From NCBI RefSeq assembly GCF_000422425.1, contig NZ_AULT01000043.1, positions 1 to 60,005 on the forward strand: DNA of 60,005 nucleotides. The letters run 5' to 3'. The position numbers and the translations under genes were made by a program. Shown in pieces: positions 43,573 through 53,870 of the stretch. This DNA is from Oceanospirillum beijerinckii DSM 7166. Lineage in GTDB: Bacteria > Pseudomonadota > Gammaproteobacteria > Pseudomonadales > Halomonadaceae. Position 1 is the first letter of the stretch. Every line of letters begins with the position of its first letter. Below the pieces are notes generated by a model that saw only the letters and a list, made by a program, of their open reading frames with translations, made no database searches and was not told the DNA's origin.

Positions 43573-44607
43573 TTATAGTGTGCTGTTTGCGGTGGTTTCG
43601 TACTGTGCCCGACATTCTGCCGGTGCCATCTGGGTCCAGCGTTTAAAAGCACGGGAGAAGTTACTGACATGGGAAAACCCCAGGCGGTAACTGATTTCGG
43701 CAATGGGAATATGGGACTGACGGATATAGAGCAGTGCCAGTTCCTTTCTAACATCATCCACCAGTTGCTTATAACTACTGCCCTGTTCCTTTAGTTTGCG
43801 CTGTAATGTGCGGGTGCTGAGATTGAGTGAACGGGCAACGGATTCCATATCCGGCTCACCTTCAGGTAATACTTCCAGCAGACGATAGTAAACCCGGTTA
43901 ACGATATCACTGCGGTCAAAGCGGGCGATATACTCCGCACAGATCTGGTCGTTTTTCTGAGCCAGCTCCGGGTTTGCAGTAGGCAGGGGTTCCAGCGCTG
44001 TTTGCAGATCAATATCCAGCCAGATAGTTTCCTGGTTCAGCTCTATGGGACATTTAAACATACGTTCAAAGGCCCCCATATCTTCCAGCGGCTCTTTACG
44101 TGGCAGGCCAATGCCCATGGGTTTAAAGCGACCGGGGTAAATATGGCGGCAGGTCAGAACGACTGTCGCTAAGAAGGCTTCGTATTGTTGATCGCCCAGG
44201 ATCGGTGTATAGGCAGGATAGGTTTTTCCCCACAGACGAATTTTATCCTCGTAGCGGGTACAACGAGCGTAAGCACAGTTGGTAAAAACCTTGAAGTACT
44301 TCTCAACCCTGAGCAAACCTTCTTCAATATTGTTACCGGCCCAGATGGAAAAGCCCAACGCATGCCATGATGTCGGACGCATCATACGTCCGACATTCAA
44401 GCCGAATAGCGGGTCGTTACTGGCTTCGGCAGCAAGCTGGAACAGCCTGGAGGTTTTTGTTACCTCAAAGCGAGTATTAGGGTCTTGCAGCTTTTCCTGA
44501 TCAAGACCAGCCTGTTGAAATAGAGGCGTGCTGTCGACACCATACTCTTCCAGTGCTCTGGAGATGGCAATTACCCAGCCGCAAACGGTAGTGGCGGTTT
44601 TGATCAT
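43573..44607 (-). CDS. AraC family regulator (arabinose-binding-like N-terminus)
   Basis: The 344-residue protein has an N-terminal ligand-type domain of the PF12625 class (about 15-205) and a C-terminal AraC domain (about 235-335, 'VARSLNLSTRTLQRKLKEQG' and 'IAEISYRLGFSHVSNFSRAF'). OruR/ArgR-like members of this class often sit near genes for catabolism or transport of hydrophobic compounds. Here it lies behind the RND-Ycf48 operon after a terminator, on the same strand, so control of the RND/DUF1302 set is a plausible inference. TGATAATTATCA at 44715-44726 lies 100 bases upstream. Confidence 0.9.
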   Translation of the reverse strand: MIKTATTVCGWVIAISRALEEYGVDSTPLFQQAGLDQEKLQDPNTRFEVTKTSRLFQLAAEASNDPLFGLNVGRMMRPTSWHALGFSIWAGNNIEEGLLRVEKYFKVFTNCAYARCTRYEDKIRLWGKTYPAYTPILGDQQYEAFLATVVLTCRHIYPGRFKPMGIGLPRKEPLEDMGAFERMFKCPIELNQETIWLDIDLQTALEPLPTANPELAQKNDQICAEYIARFDRSDIVNRVYYRLLEVLPEGEPDMESVARSLNLSTRTLQRKLKEQGSSYKQLVDDVRKELALLYIRQSHIPIAEISYRLGFSHVSNFSRAFKRWTQMAPAECRAQYETTANSTL

Positions 44608-44785
44608 AAATAAGCCTTTATTTCTTTTATTGTTTTTAGAAATTGCTAAAGAAATAGTGCGGGATTAGTCACAACAGTGCAATGTTTGCTATTAAGCATA
44701 CGGTCTGTGTTGATTGATAATTATCAGGTTTTATTGGTTAATCATGCGGTGCCCAGTGGTTAAAGATAAAATTAGCGGTTAAAGA

Positions 44786-44813
44786 TAAAAAAAGAGCGGT
44801 ATTACTACCGCCC
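44786..44813 (-). terminator. Rho-independent terminator after the RND gene
   Basis: On the minus strand GGGCGGTA-gtaa-TACCGCTC forms a stem followed by TTTTTTTATC. It stands 150 bases after the RND stop and ends the Ycf48-RND transcript before the AraC gene. A 14-base direct repeat, GGTTAAAGATAAAA, at 44758-44771 and 44777-44790 flanks it. Confidence 0.85.
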
Positions 44814-44962
44814 TAATTCGCCTCAAGGTCTTTAGGTACAAGGCGACCTATCGGCGTACCCTCCGCTTTTTTAATGCTGTTGTAATTCCATTCTGATCAG
44901 ACCTTTTTTGAATAATGGTCATAAATACTTCACTTTGCTTGAGGCTAAGATCGCTTCTGAAA

Positions 44963-47359
44963 TTAAGAAGCGCTGTACTCTGCCTCAAGCAGTGGCTTTT
45001 TTACCGGTTCAGATTTTTTCAACAGTAAGTGAGCCAGTGCAGGTAGTAGAATCAGTGCGCCCAGCATGTTCCAGACAAACATAAAGGTCAGCAGAATGCC
45101 CATATCGGCCTGGAACTTGATGGGAGACAGTGTCCAGGTGGCGACACCGATACCCAGTGTCAGACCTGTGAACGCGACGGCTTTACCAGTACTCTTCAGA
45201 GTCTGATAGTAGGCATCACTCAGGGGTAAACCTTGTTTCAAAAACTCCTCCAGACGGGTATAGATATAGATACCGTAATCCACACCGATACCCACGCCCA
45301 GTGCGATCACAGGCAGAGTCGCGACTTTTACGCCGATACCCAGAGCTGTCATCAATGCCTGACACAGCACAGAGGTCAGGGCCAGCGGTGCGATAATGCA
45401 TACCACGGTACGCCAGCTACGGAAGGTGATAAAGCACAGCAGACTCACGACACCATAAACCCAGGCCAGCATCTCGTATTGCGCGCTGTCAATTACCATA
45501 TTGGTTGCGGCTTCAATACCTGCGCTACCGGCGGCCAGCTTAAACTCAACGGCCATATCAGGATTTTGCTGGATAAACTGCTCAGCGCTGGCAACTACGG
45601 CACTTAAAGTCTCTGCTTTGTGATCGTCCAGATAGATCACTACAGGAACCAGATTACAGGCTCCGTTGATCATTCCCGGTGGTACATGCTTACCACTGGT
45701 GGCGGCATTCAGTACGTATTGATTAGGAATCAGCGTCGCCCATTTCAGGCTACCCTCGTTCATGCCGACAATACCGCGCTTGGCCACATCCACCATAGAC
45801 ACGACAGACTGGACACCGCTTGTGCTTTCCATATGCCACTGGAAGCGTTCGATATCCGCCAGGGGTTGATAGCTAACACACTGAGCATCGGCGGTTTTTG
45901 CCATCACCACAAAGACATCGGTACTGGTGGAGTAGTTGCTGGTGATAAAGTGGTTATCTTGGTTATAACGAGAGTCGGCACGCAGCTCCGGCGCACCGGC
46001 ATCCAGATCACCAATCTTCAGATCCTGACTGTAGTAAGAACCCAGGGCAAAAGCAGCAATGGCGACAAGTACTGCAGTGGCGGCTGGTTTTGGTTGGGTA
46101 AACTGATTTAACAGAGCCCAAGGCTGCTCTTGTTTTTGGCTATCTCTATGTGCGTTCTTACCGTTTACACCGCTATAAGACAGCAGAATCGGTAGTAGAA
46201 TCAGGTTGGTCAGCACGATGGTGGCCACACCCACACTCGCTGCAATAGCCAGGTCTTGAATCACTGCAATATCGATAATCATCAGGGTGACAAAACCCAG
46301 GCCATCACTGAATAGGGCGATAAAACCAGGGATATATAAAGCACGGAAAGCCTTACGGGCCGCCCAGACCTTATCGGTGCCTTTACCGGTTTCCAGGGCA
46401 ATGGCATTGACCACCTGCACCCCGTGACTCACCGCGATAGCAAACACCAGGAAAGGCACCAGCATGGAGTAAGGGTCCAGGCCATAACCCAGGCTTTGCA
46501 GCAGGCCTTGTTGCCAGATCACTGCCACAATGGAACACAACAGCGGAATCAAAGTACCGCGCCAGCAGCGGGCATACAGATACAGCAGCACCAGAGTGAT
46601 ACCGATAGCCGCGACAAAAAATAGGGCGACTTGCACCGCCCCCTCAATCAGATCCCCTACCACCTTGGCAAAACCGGTGACATGGATCTGGATATTGCCG
46701 TGCTGGTATTTATCCCGCACCAGACGTTCAATATCCTGTGAAAGTTGCTGATAGTCGATGCTCTGGCCGGTTTTTGGGTCCACACTATAGAGTGGTGCCA
46801 GAATCATGGCGGACTTCAGGTTATTGGCGACCAGAGAGCCCACGGTACCAGATTTAAATACATTGTCTCTCAGTTGTTGCAGACTACCCTCAGAGCCGTC
46901 GTAGGTTTTGGGAATGACGGTGCCGCCGACAAAACCTTCTTCTGTCACTTCAGTCCAGCGGACATTAGGGCTCCAGATCGACTTCAGACCTGAGCGATCA
47001 ACGCCATTAATAAAGAAAACTTCATCGTTGATCTGCTTCAGGGTTTCCTGAAACGCTTTATCAAAGATATCCCCTTCAGTGGTTTCTACCACGATACGCA
47101 GGGAATTACCTAAACCACTGAGGTCTTTTTTGTGTTCAAGAAAGTTGGCGATATAAGGATGATTAGCGGGAATCATCTTTTCAAAGCTAGCCGCTACCTT
47201 CATCTGGCTGGCCTGATAGGCAAAAAATGCCGTCAGAGCCAAACACAATAAAAGAATCGGCAGGCGCACACTAAACAGTGCTTTTTCAACAATCGCCTCT
47301 GAATCTTCCAGAGGATGCATAATATGATGGTCGATCAGATCGTCACGTTTACTCATCAC
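44963..47359 (-). CDS. RND superfamily (MMPL-type) exporter
   Basis: The 798-residue protein has twelve membrane segments in two halves, each with a large periplasmic loop. Typical parts are 'SDGLGFVTLMIIDIAVIQDL' in the first half and 'VIALGVGIGVDYGIYIYTRL' in the second, the MMPL/HAE-3 signature with acidic residues in helix 4/10. Family members move hopanoids, lipids or other hydrophobic molecules. The start overlaps the end of the Ycf48-like gene by four bases, so they work together. In other bacteria the same pair travels with DUF1302 and DUF1329 genes, which here lie at 56-59 kb. Confidence 0.92.
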   Translation of the reverse strand: MMSKRDDLIDHHIMHPLEDSEAIVEKALFSVRLPILLLCLALTAFFAYQASQMKVAASFEKMIPANHPYIANFLEHKKDLSGLGNSLRIVVETTEGDIFDKAFQETLKQINDEVFFINGVDRSGLKSIWSPNVRWTEVTEEGFVGGTVIPKTYDGSEGSLQQLRDNVFKSGTVGSLVANNLKSAMILAPLYSVDPKTGQSIDYQQLSQDIERLVRDKYQHGNIQIHVTGFAKVVGDLIEGAVQVALFFVAAIGITLVLLYLYARCWRGTLIPLLCSIVAVIWQQGLLQSLGYGLDPYSMLVPFLVFAIAVSHGVQVVNAIALETGKGTDKVWAARKAFRALYIPGFIALFSDGLGFVTLMIIDIAVIQDLAIAASVGVATIVLTNLILLPILLSYSGVNGKNAHRDSQKQEQPWALLNQFTQPKPAATAVLVAIAAFALGSYYSQDLKIGDLDAGAPELRADSRYNQDNHFITSNYSTSTDVFVVMAKTADAQCVSYQPLADIERFQWHMESTSGVQSVVSMVDVAKRGIVGMNEGSLKWATLIPNQYVLNAATSGKHVPPGMINGACNLVPVVIYLDDHKAETLSAVVASAEQFIQQNPDMAVEFKLAAGSAGIEAATNMVIDSAQYEMLAWVYGVVSLLCFITFRSWRTVVCIIAPLALTSVLCQALMTALGIGVKVATLPVIALGVGIGVDYGIYIYTRLEEFLKQGLPLSDAYYQTLKSTGKAVAFTGLTLGIGVATWTLSPIKFQADMGILLTFMFVWNMLGALILLPALAHLLLKKSEPVKKPLLEAEYSAS

Positions 47360-48642
47360 TGATTCTCCTCTGTGGTTGATTTAGGTTTCTGAGCCGACTT
47401 GCCGCTCTGAACTGATAGGGGATCAAACGCCAAGGTGCGGATACCACCAAAACCCACCAGCGTCAGTTGATCCTGACCACTGCTATAGGCCGCACTAATG
47501 GGCAGAGCCCGTGACAGAGGATATTTAGCAAACTGGTTTGAGGACTCATCCAGGTTCGATAAGTCAGTGAGGTTTGAAATCGGTGTATGCCAGAGAGAAC
47601 CGGAGCCACTTAACAGAATCAGGTGTTGATTATGGACCAGAGAGGCCATAACAGATTCATGGCCGGGCAGTATCAGTTGTGACCAGCTATCGCCACGATC
47701 CGATGAGATAAAGGCGTTGCCTCTCAGACCATAAGCCACCAGGTGATTATCGGGCAGAAGCTGAAAACCAAAGAAGGAGCCTTCATAGGGTGAGTCCAGT
47801 GCCTTCCAGCTTTGTCCCTGATCATCAGAGCGATACAGGGTGCCTGCTTCGCCGACCATTAACAGGGTTCGGCTATCCAGAGCCGCTATCTTGTTATAGT
47901 GGAAGCCATCCGGGTTGGGCACCTTCAGGTTGTGTACCTGCCAGTTTGTCCCGCCATCCTGAGTGGATAGCATCATGCCGTAGGCGCCCACAGCCCAGCC
48001 CTGTTGACGGTTATTAAACCAGACACTTAACAGAGGGGTACTCGGGCCATCTTCCAACGCCACTTCGGCATCTTCCAGTTTAAATTGCAGTGCTTCGAGG
48101 GCAATCTCTGCTTCCTCCTGTGCATCGCCAGACAGTTGATTGATCTGTTCTTCCAGTTTTTCGACGCTTTGCTGGTAATAGCGCACCACACGATGGTTGG
48201 TACGTTTACCATCGGTTTGCAACTGCCAGCTTTGGCCGCCATTCTGAGTATGCAGAATCACACCACTATGACCCACAGCCCAGCCGTATTGATCATCAAC
48301 AAAAAACAGATCCGTTAATGCCACGCTGACCGGTGTTGGTATTTGCTGCCAGCTTTGGCCTTGATCCATAGAGCGTAGGATATAACCGCGATCTCCTGCC
48401 GCGATCAGAGCGTCGCCTGCCAGGGTAATGTCCAGCATTAACGCCCGTTCAGCTTTAGTGGATTGGCTGGAAGCGAGGCCAATACGATCGGTGCTGGCGT
48501 GGGCGTGTAGTCCCACAAGATCGGATAAACCGGGCGTATGACTTAAACCACTGGCAAGCAGGGTCAAAGAGCTGGCGAGTATCAAAGCGGAAGTAAGTTT
48601 TGATACCGGCCGACTCGCGGCCCGGAAAAAGCTTTGAATCAT
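47356..48642 (-). CDS. Exported Ycf48-like beta-propeller protein
   Basis: I start it at 48642, where AAGG precedes the ATG and a signal peptide follows directly (KLTSALILASSLTLLASG, cleavage near HAHA-S). An in-frame ATG at 48828 would bury the signal behind 62 residues. The 428-residue product has repeated 'SWQ/GQSW' blades ('SMDQGQSWQQIPTP', 'TQNGGQSWQLQTDG', 'STQDGGTNWQVHN', 'SDDQGQSWKALDS', 'SSDRGDSWSQLIL') typical of Ycf48/BNR propellers, with a charged helical insert near 160-195. It overlaps the RND gene and probably acts with it in the periplasm. Confidence 0.88.
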   Translation of the reverse strand: MIQSFFRAASRPVSKLTSALILASSLTLLASGLSHTPGLSDLVGLHAHASTDRIGLASSQSTKAERALMLDITLAGDALIAAGDRGYILRSMDQGQSWQQIPTPVSVALTDLFFVDDQYGWAVGHSGVILHTQNGGQSWQLQTDGKRTNHRVVRYYQQSVEKLEEQINQLSGDAQEEAEIALEALQFKLEDAEVALEDGPSTPLLSVWFNNRQQGWAVGAYGMMLSTQDGGTNWQVHNLKVPNPDGFHYNKIAALDSRTLLMVGEAGTLYRSDDQGQSWKALDSPYEGSFFGFQLLPDNHLVAYGLRGNAFISSDRGDSWSQLILPGHESVMASLVHNQHLILLSGSGSLWHTPISNLTDLSNLDESSNQFAKYPLSRALPISAAYSSGQDQLTLVGFGGIRTLAFDPLSVQSGKSAQKPKSTTEENQ

Positions 48643-48838
48643 TTGACCTTGAAGGATCAAGGGGAGAAAAAAAGGTTTCTCAGGGTTAAAAGGAAGAGAT
48701 GATGAGTGCTGTTGTTTTTCGATGCTTTGACTGCCCGTTTCTGATAAGCCTTGTGTTATCAATTGAGCATCCACGCATTTCCCAGTAAGCCCTCTGATAG
48801 CCAGAGAGTAATGGCGGAGATTAATCATGCTGGTATAA

Positions 48839-48857
48839 CCTAATTATTATCATTATT
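48839..48857 (-). promoter_or_regulatory. Probable Fur box upstream of the Ycf48-RND operon
   Basis: The minus-strand 19-mer AATAATGATAATAATTAGG matches 15 of 19 positions of the Fur consensus. It lies about 200 bases before the chosen Ycf48 start, in a 440-base gap that also holds the divergent MASE1 kinase promoter. The rest of the gap shows no other structure, apart from the unlikely N-terminal extension frame at 48643-48828. Confidence 0.55.
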
Positions 48858-49083
48858 TTGCAGGCTGCAGGGGTAATAGCCCGAAGCAGCTAGGCGATGG
48901 TGTTAATCATAAAGAGGCAAAACCAGTACAAAGACTCTTTAGACGCCAACTTATTATCTGTATGCTCCATAGAGATCACTAAAAGCGACTTTAGGGTCAC
49001 CTAAAGGCGTAGCGTAAAAGACTAAAAGCTCTTTGTGTGTATGTGGTATTTTTATAGTTAAAAACTATTAAGATGAGTGACTT

Positions 49084-52000
49084 ATGAGCCAAATTTTCAC
49101 CGGTCGGGTGGTTCTGCTGACAGCCATTGGTTATGGATTGCTGGGGTATATCGGCCAGCTGATCGCCATCCCCCCTGGCTTTGCCACTGTGATCTGGCCT
49201 GCTTCGGGCCTGGCACTAGGGGCCGTGCTGGCGTTTGGCCTGCGCGCGTTACCAGGGGTGTTTCTTGGCTCCTTCTTAATCAATATCTATATCGCCTCAG
49301 ATCCTGAGCAAGGTGTGTGGCTGTTTGAGATACCGGCATTAATTGGTTTGAATGCCATGCTCCAGGCACTGGTCGGGCGTTGGCTGATATGTCGGTTTAT
49401 TGGCTTTCCTTTTGCTTATCAAAGGCCTGCGTTAGTTGTCCGTTTTCTATTGCTGGGTGGCTTAGTCAGTACACTGGTCAATGCGTCGCTCAGTAACTTT
49501 GTGCTATGGCAATTCGGCATCCTGTCTGGCCAGGCCATATGGGTTAATTGGCTCAGCTGGTGGGCAGGCGATTCTATCGGCATTATTCTGGTTATCCCTT
49601 GGTTGTTGGTGCTTTTCGCCCGTTATGCTAAGGCGCCTTTGCTGAAAGGGCGATTTATCCTTTCTGTCTTAAGCGGTATCGCACTATTTACCATTCTATT
49701 CAGTGTGTTGGCCACTCAGGTGGAAAAGCAGAAGCAGCACAATGAGTTTGTTAATAACTCTGATTTGCTCGCGCAGTCATTGACGGCCCGGCTACATGAT
49801 GCGTCCAACGTGCTATACAGCATGTCCGGTTTTATCCTAAGTCAACAGACTCAGTCTTCTGCTGAAGAAGGCTTATCTTCAAACGCTCAGTCATCCATAT
49901 CTCAACAGACCCGTGCCCCGGGTCTCACGCCCCAACAGTTCCATGTGTTTACTCAGGATATTCTGAAGCGTAATCCAACGCTGCACGGTTTGTCGTGGAA
50001 TCTTAATGTACCGGGTACTCAGCTTGAGACATTTTCAGCACGTATGAACCAGCTGTATCAGACGTTTGATAGCGATATACATTTTGGTGTAACCGAGCGT
50101 AATCAGAACAAGGTCCTGCAACCCGCAACGCCGCGTAATCAGCACGTAGTGGTCAGCTTTATTGAGCCTCTAGGCAACAATCGTAAGGCGTTGGGTTATG
50201 ACGTGTACTCCCAGGAGGATCGCCGCTTTGCATTGGATAAGGCGTGGCAGAGCCGCCAGGCTTACCCGACAGAACCGATCTCTTTAATTCAGGAGCAAGG
50301 CCGTCAGGCCGGTGTACTCATGTTCCTGCCGGTTGTAGAGTCTGTCGCTTCATTAGGGCATGATCAGCTATTAGGTTATGCCACTGCTGTGATCAGGGTT
50401 AATGATTTGGCTGATTTGGCTTTTGGTGAGTGGGTTTTGCCCAATACAGGTATTGCTTTGATTGATCCTGAAGCCGATAAGGAAAAAGCACTGCTCTACA
50501 GCAAGGGCCTTACAGCGGATCAACGTAACGAATTGATCAAACAGATGCGCTCTCAGGGTGATATTTTGGCTCAGCATACCTTAGAGCTGGATGCTTTCCC
50601 TATGTATAAGATCCACCGGGTGAATGTGGGTGCAAGGCACTGGTGGTTAGTTCAGGTCAGTGCAAATGCCTATATTTACCAGCCTTGGGGAGTACATATT
50701 CTATTGGCCGGAGGAGTACTTTTCTCCGGTCTGCTGGGCTGGTTTATGCTGATTATTGCCGGTCATACTCATGAAATTGAACATCAGGTCGCGGTACGCA
50801 CTCAGGATCTGTCGCTGGCTAATGAAAAGTTGATTCGATCTGAGCAGTTACAACAGGAAGCGAAGTTGCGGGCAGAGGAGGCGAGTCAGGCGAAAAGCGA
50901 ATTTCTGGCAAATATGAGCCATGAGATTCGAACGCCGCTGAATGGTGTTATCGGTATGCTGGATTTAATGCTGGATGACCAGCAAAGCCCTGAAAATCGG
51001 CAGATGCTAACCGTGGCAAAAGACAGTGCTGATAGTCTGCTGACAGTGATTAACGATATTCTTGATTTCTCCAAAATTGAAGCGGGTAAGCTGGATTTAA
51101 ATACCACAGATTTTGATCTACTGGATCTGCTGGAAGGTTTGGGCAACCAGTTTGTGCTGGCGGCCGAAGAGAAGGGGGTAGAGTTGCTATGCCCCGCTAA
51201 TATTTTGTCTTCCTCTCTGGTTCATGGCGATCCAGATCGTTTAAAGCAGATCCTGAGCAATCTTGTCAGCAATGGGATTAAGTTTACCCATCACGGTCAG
51301 GTCAGCGTATCGTGCACTGTAGAGCATAAAGATGATCTGATGTATTTGTGCTTTGAAGTGTCAGACACGGGGATCGGTATGAGCCTGGAGCAGCAGAGCC
51401 ACCTGTTTGAGCGTTTTACTCAGGCTGATACATCGATCACGCGACAATATGGTGGCACAGGTTTAGGGCTGGCGATCTCTCATCAGCTGGTGAATATGAT
51501 GGACGGTACACTGACCGTCTCCAGTATGGAGGGGCATGGCTCATCCTTTGTTGTTCGTCTGGTGCTACCTGCTGTAAGTGATCTGCTGCTGGAAGATCAG
51601 GTGGGCGGTAACGGATTGTCAGGTTTGTCTGTATTGTACTTCAGGGCACCGAGTGCCTCTGCTGATCTGGTTGAGCAGTGGTTTGAAGGTAACGACGTGG
51701 ATTATCAGGTGTGCTCAGGGCTTGCGGAGTTAGCCGCTATAGAAAAGCGGCAATATCGTTTCAATGTGCTGTTGGTTGACACCAGTGTCGCCGAAGCCTT
51801 GTATTTAAAACCTCATTTTCTGGCTCAATGGTTGAGCGATGTGACCTGCCGCATCCTGATCACGCCTTATAGTCAACAGAATGAGGTGACTGATCTATCG
51901 AACCTGTTTAACCATCAGTTATATCGACCTATTTCCCTAAGGCAACTGGATTCAGTACTGAACCAGGCCAGTCAAGCCGTTGAAGCTCTGCCTAAGCAGG

Positions 52001-52914
52001 ATGTCAGGAGCACCTGTATTGATCGGCGGTGCAGGGTGTTGCTGGTGGAAGATAATCCAACCAATTTGGTAGTGGCTCAGGAGATGCTGGCGCGCTTGGG
52101 TGTCGAGACCTGTGAAGCGGGCAATGGCCAGGAAGCCTTAGACCGGTTAAGCAAGGAGCACTTTGATCTGGTGTTGATGGATTGCCAGATGCCCGTCATG
52201 GATGGTTATAAGGCAACACAACTGATCCGAAGTGAGCAGAGCAGAGTACTGAATCATGAGGTGCCGATAGTCGCAATGACAGCACATGCCCTGGCGGGAG
52301 ATAAAGAGAAATGCCTGGCGGTTGGCATGGATGATTATATCGCCAAACCGGTGACTTTAAGTGCTATTGAGACGGTGCTGGCACGTTGGCTATCAGAGGA
52401 GAAAGCGCCGGATACAGTGAACTCCAGTGCGACGAACTCACACAGTGCATTTACTGAAGCAGATGAAAACGGGACATCTGAGTCTGGCATTGAGACCGAT
52501 TCTGAGGCCGAGATGGGGGGAGAGGTGAAGGATGACAATACCAAGGATCCGAAAGAAGGTTGTCAGATCTTTGATGAAGCTCACTTAACCAGTCTGTTAC
52601 TGAACGATCATGTTTTGATTAATAAGGTGATTACGACATTCCTGGCGGATATGCCCAATAACTTTGATATGTTGAACCAAGCCTTTCAGGATGGGAGGTA
52701 TACGACGGTCTGTAAGCAGGCGCATAAAATTAAAGGCGCTTCGGCAAACGTTGGGGGAATGCGCCTGAATCAACTGGCTTGTGAGATTGAAACCTTGAGT
52801 AAAACTGATCGACCGGACGTTGCGCAATTAGGTGCTTTGCTGGCTGAAATGGAATCCTGTTTCCAGCAGCTGACAGAGGCTTTAGAGAAAAAACAGCAAG
52901 AGATAGATGCATGA
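49084..52914 (+). CDS. MASE1-CHASE hybrid histidine kinase with receiver and Hpt domains
   Basis: The 1276-residue protein begins with a MASE1 membrane domain (about 1-185), then a CHASE domain (about 250-470, with '[12 protein letters not shown]' and '[17 protein letters not shown]'), a last helix near 545-565 and a coiled coil. The kinase follows: HisKA with SHEIRTP near 612, HATPase (about 715-835). Next are a degenerate receiver-like domain (about 845-960), a true receiver (about 980-1100, LMDCQMP) and Hpt with [10 protein letters not shown] near 1214. Its stop overlaps the REC-GGDEF gene by four bases, making that protein the likely output. Confidence 0.93.
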   Translation: MSQIFTGRVVLLTAIGYGLLGYIGQLIAIPPGFATVIWPASGLALGAVLAFGLRALPGVFLGSFLINIYIASDPEQGVWLFEIPALIGLNAMLQALVGRWLICRFIGFPFAYQRPALVVRFLLLGGLVSTLVNASLSNFVLWQFGILSGQAIWVNWLSWWAGDSIGIILVIPWLLVLFARYAKAPLLKGRFILSVLSGIALFTILFSVLATQVEKQKQHNEFVNNSDLLAQSLTARLHDASNVLYSMSGFILSQQTQSSAEEGLSSNAQSSISQQTRAPGLTPQQFHVFTQDILKRNPTLHGLSWNLNVPGTQLETFSARMNQLYQTFDSDIHFGVTERNQNKVLQPATPRNQHVVVSFIEPLGNNRKALGYDVYSQEDRRFALDKAWQSRQAYPTEPISLIQEQGRQAGVLMFLPVVESVASLGHDQLLGYATAVIRVNDLADLAFGEWVLPNTGIALIDPEADKEKALLYSKGLTADQRNELIKQMRSQGDILAQHTLELDAFPMYKIHRVNVGARHWWLVQVSANAYIYQPWGVHILLAGGVLFSGLLGWFMLIIAGHTHEIEHQVAVRTQDLSLANEKLIRSEQLQQEAKLRAEEASQAKSEFLANMSHEIRTPLNGVIGMLDLMLDDQQSPENRQMLTVAKDSADSLLTVINDILDFSKIEAGKLDLNTTDFDLLDLLEGLGNQFVLAAEEKGVELLCPANILSSSLVHGDPDRLKQILSNLVSNGIKFTHHGQVSVSCTVEHKDDLMYLCFEVSDTGIGMSLEQQSHLFERFTQADTSITRQYGGTGLGLAISHQLVNMMDGTLTVSSMEGHGSSFVVRLVLPAVSDLLLEDQVGGNGLSGLSVLYFRAPSASADLVEQWFEGNDVDYQVCSGLAELAAIEKRQYRFNVLLVDTSVAEALYLKPHFLAQWLSDVTCRILITPYSQQNEVTDLSNLFNHQLYRPISLRQLDSVLNQASQAVEALPKQDVRSTCIDRRCRVLLVEDNPTNLVVAQEMLARLGVETCEAGNGQEALDRLSKEHFDLVLMDCQMPVMDGYKATQLIRSEQSRVLNHEVPIVAMTAHALAGDKEKCLAVGMDDYIAKPVTLSAIETVLARWLSEEKAPDTVNSSATNSHSAFTEADENGTSESGIETDSEAEMGGEVKDDNTKDPKEGCQIFDEAHLTSLLLNDHVLINKVITTFLADMPNNFDMLNQAFQDGRYTTVCKQAHKIKGASANVGGMRLNQLACEIETLSKTDRPDVAQLGALLAEMESCFQQLTEALEKKQQEIDA

Positions 52915-53858
52915 AAGTCATAATCGCGGATGATGATCCAACCACTCAGATGATATTGACAGGGATCGTATCTAAACAAGGTTATGAGCCGCTGTTAGCT
53001 GCCGATGGTGAGGAAGCCTGGGCGCTGTTGCAAAGCAGCTTAGAGCAGGATGATTCCTGTTTGATGCTGATCGATTGGGAGATGCCGGTTTTAAACGGTA
53101 TTGAGCTCTGTCAGCGAATCCAGCAACAGGAATTTATGACACCGCCTTATACTATCTTGATTACCGGGCGTAATGATGTGGAGGATATTGTTGAGGGACT
53201 GGAGCAAGGTGCAGATGATTATATCTGTAAGCCGTTTAAGGTGACTGAGTTGGTTGCCCGTATCAAGGTGGCTAAGCGAACATTGGATCTGCATCATGAG
53301 CTGAATCTTGTACGACAAAGGTTAAGTCATCAGGCTAATTATGATGATCTGACCGGGCTGTTAAACCGCAGAGCGGCTTTTGATATGCTGGAAAAAGAGT
53401 TTGCCCGGGCGCAACGCTCTGGAGATGAACTACATGTGGCTATTTGTGATGTTGATAACTTTAAAACGATCAATGATACCTACGGTCATTTCTCCGGTGA
53501 TATAGTGTTACGGGAAATTGCGGGCAGAATGAAGGAGCTGATGCGCAGTTACGATATTGTTGCTCGGATTGGGGGCGAGGAGTTTCTAATCGCTTTCAGT
53601 GGTAACCAGCTCAATGGTCAGGATACTTTTGAGCGCTTACGGTTGTGTATTGCTGATAAACCTATAGTCATTGATAACGGGGAGCTGTCCGTTTCCATCA
53701 GTGTTGGTGCAATTACATTTTCTTCACCTCTTGGTAGTATCATCAAGTCTCTTGAACTGCACGACATATTGCTTAAGGCGGATGAGCATCTGTATCAGGC
53801 TAAGGGAGCGGGTAAGAATTGCACAGTGAGCACAATTCTTACTACAGAGCATGGTTGA
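52911..53858 (+). CDS. Response regulator diguanylate cyclase (REC-GGDEF)
   Basis: The 315-residue protein has a receiver (about 1-125, with '[11 protein letters not shown]', phosphoacceptor in 'LMLIDWEMP' and Lys in 'YICKPFK') and a GGDEF domain (about 150-310, '[16 protein letters not shown]', 'RIGGEEF'). Five residues before GGEEF lies RSYD, an intact RxxD product-inhibition site. It should make c-di-GMP when phosphorylated, as PleD and WspR do. Overlap with the MASE1-CHASE kinase gene indicates that kinase as donor. Confidence 0.94.
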   Translation: MKVIIADDDPTTQMILTGIVSKQGYEPLLAADGEEAWALLQSSLEQDDSCLMLIDWEMPVLNGIELCQRIQQQEFMTPPYTILITGRNDVEDIVEGLEQGADDYICKPFKVTELVARIKVAKRTLDLHHELNLVRQRLSHQANYDDLTGLLNRRAAFDMLEKEFARAQRSGDELHVAICDVDNFKTINDTYGHFSGDIVLREIAGRMKELMRSYDIVARIGGEEFLIAFSGNQLNGQDTFERLRLCIADKPIVIDNGELSVSISVGAITFSSPLGSIIKSLELHDILLKADEHLYQAKGAGKNCTVSTILTTEHG

Positions 53859-53870
53859 TATTGTTTCTCT

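Noticed and set aside
44715-44726. TGATAATTATCA as a Fur box upstream of the AraC gene
   Set aside because: It is palindromic but lacks the central base and third repeat of a Fur box; chance in AT-rich DNA is likely.
48643-48828. In-frame 62-residue extension of the Ycf48-like protein
   Set aside because: The ATG at 48642 has a ribosome site and puts the signal peptide at the N-terminus; the extension would bury it.
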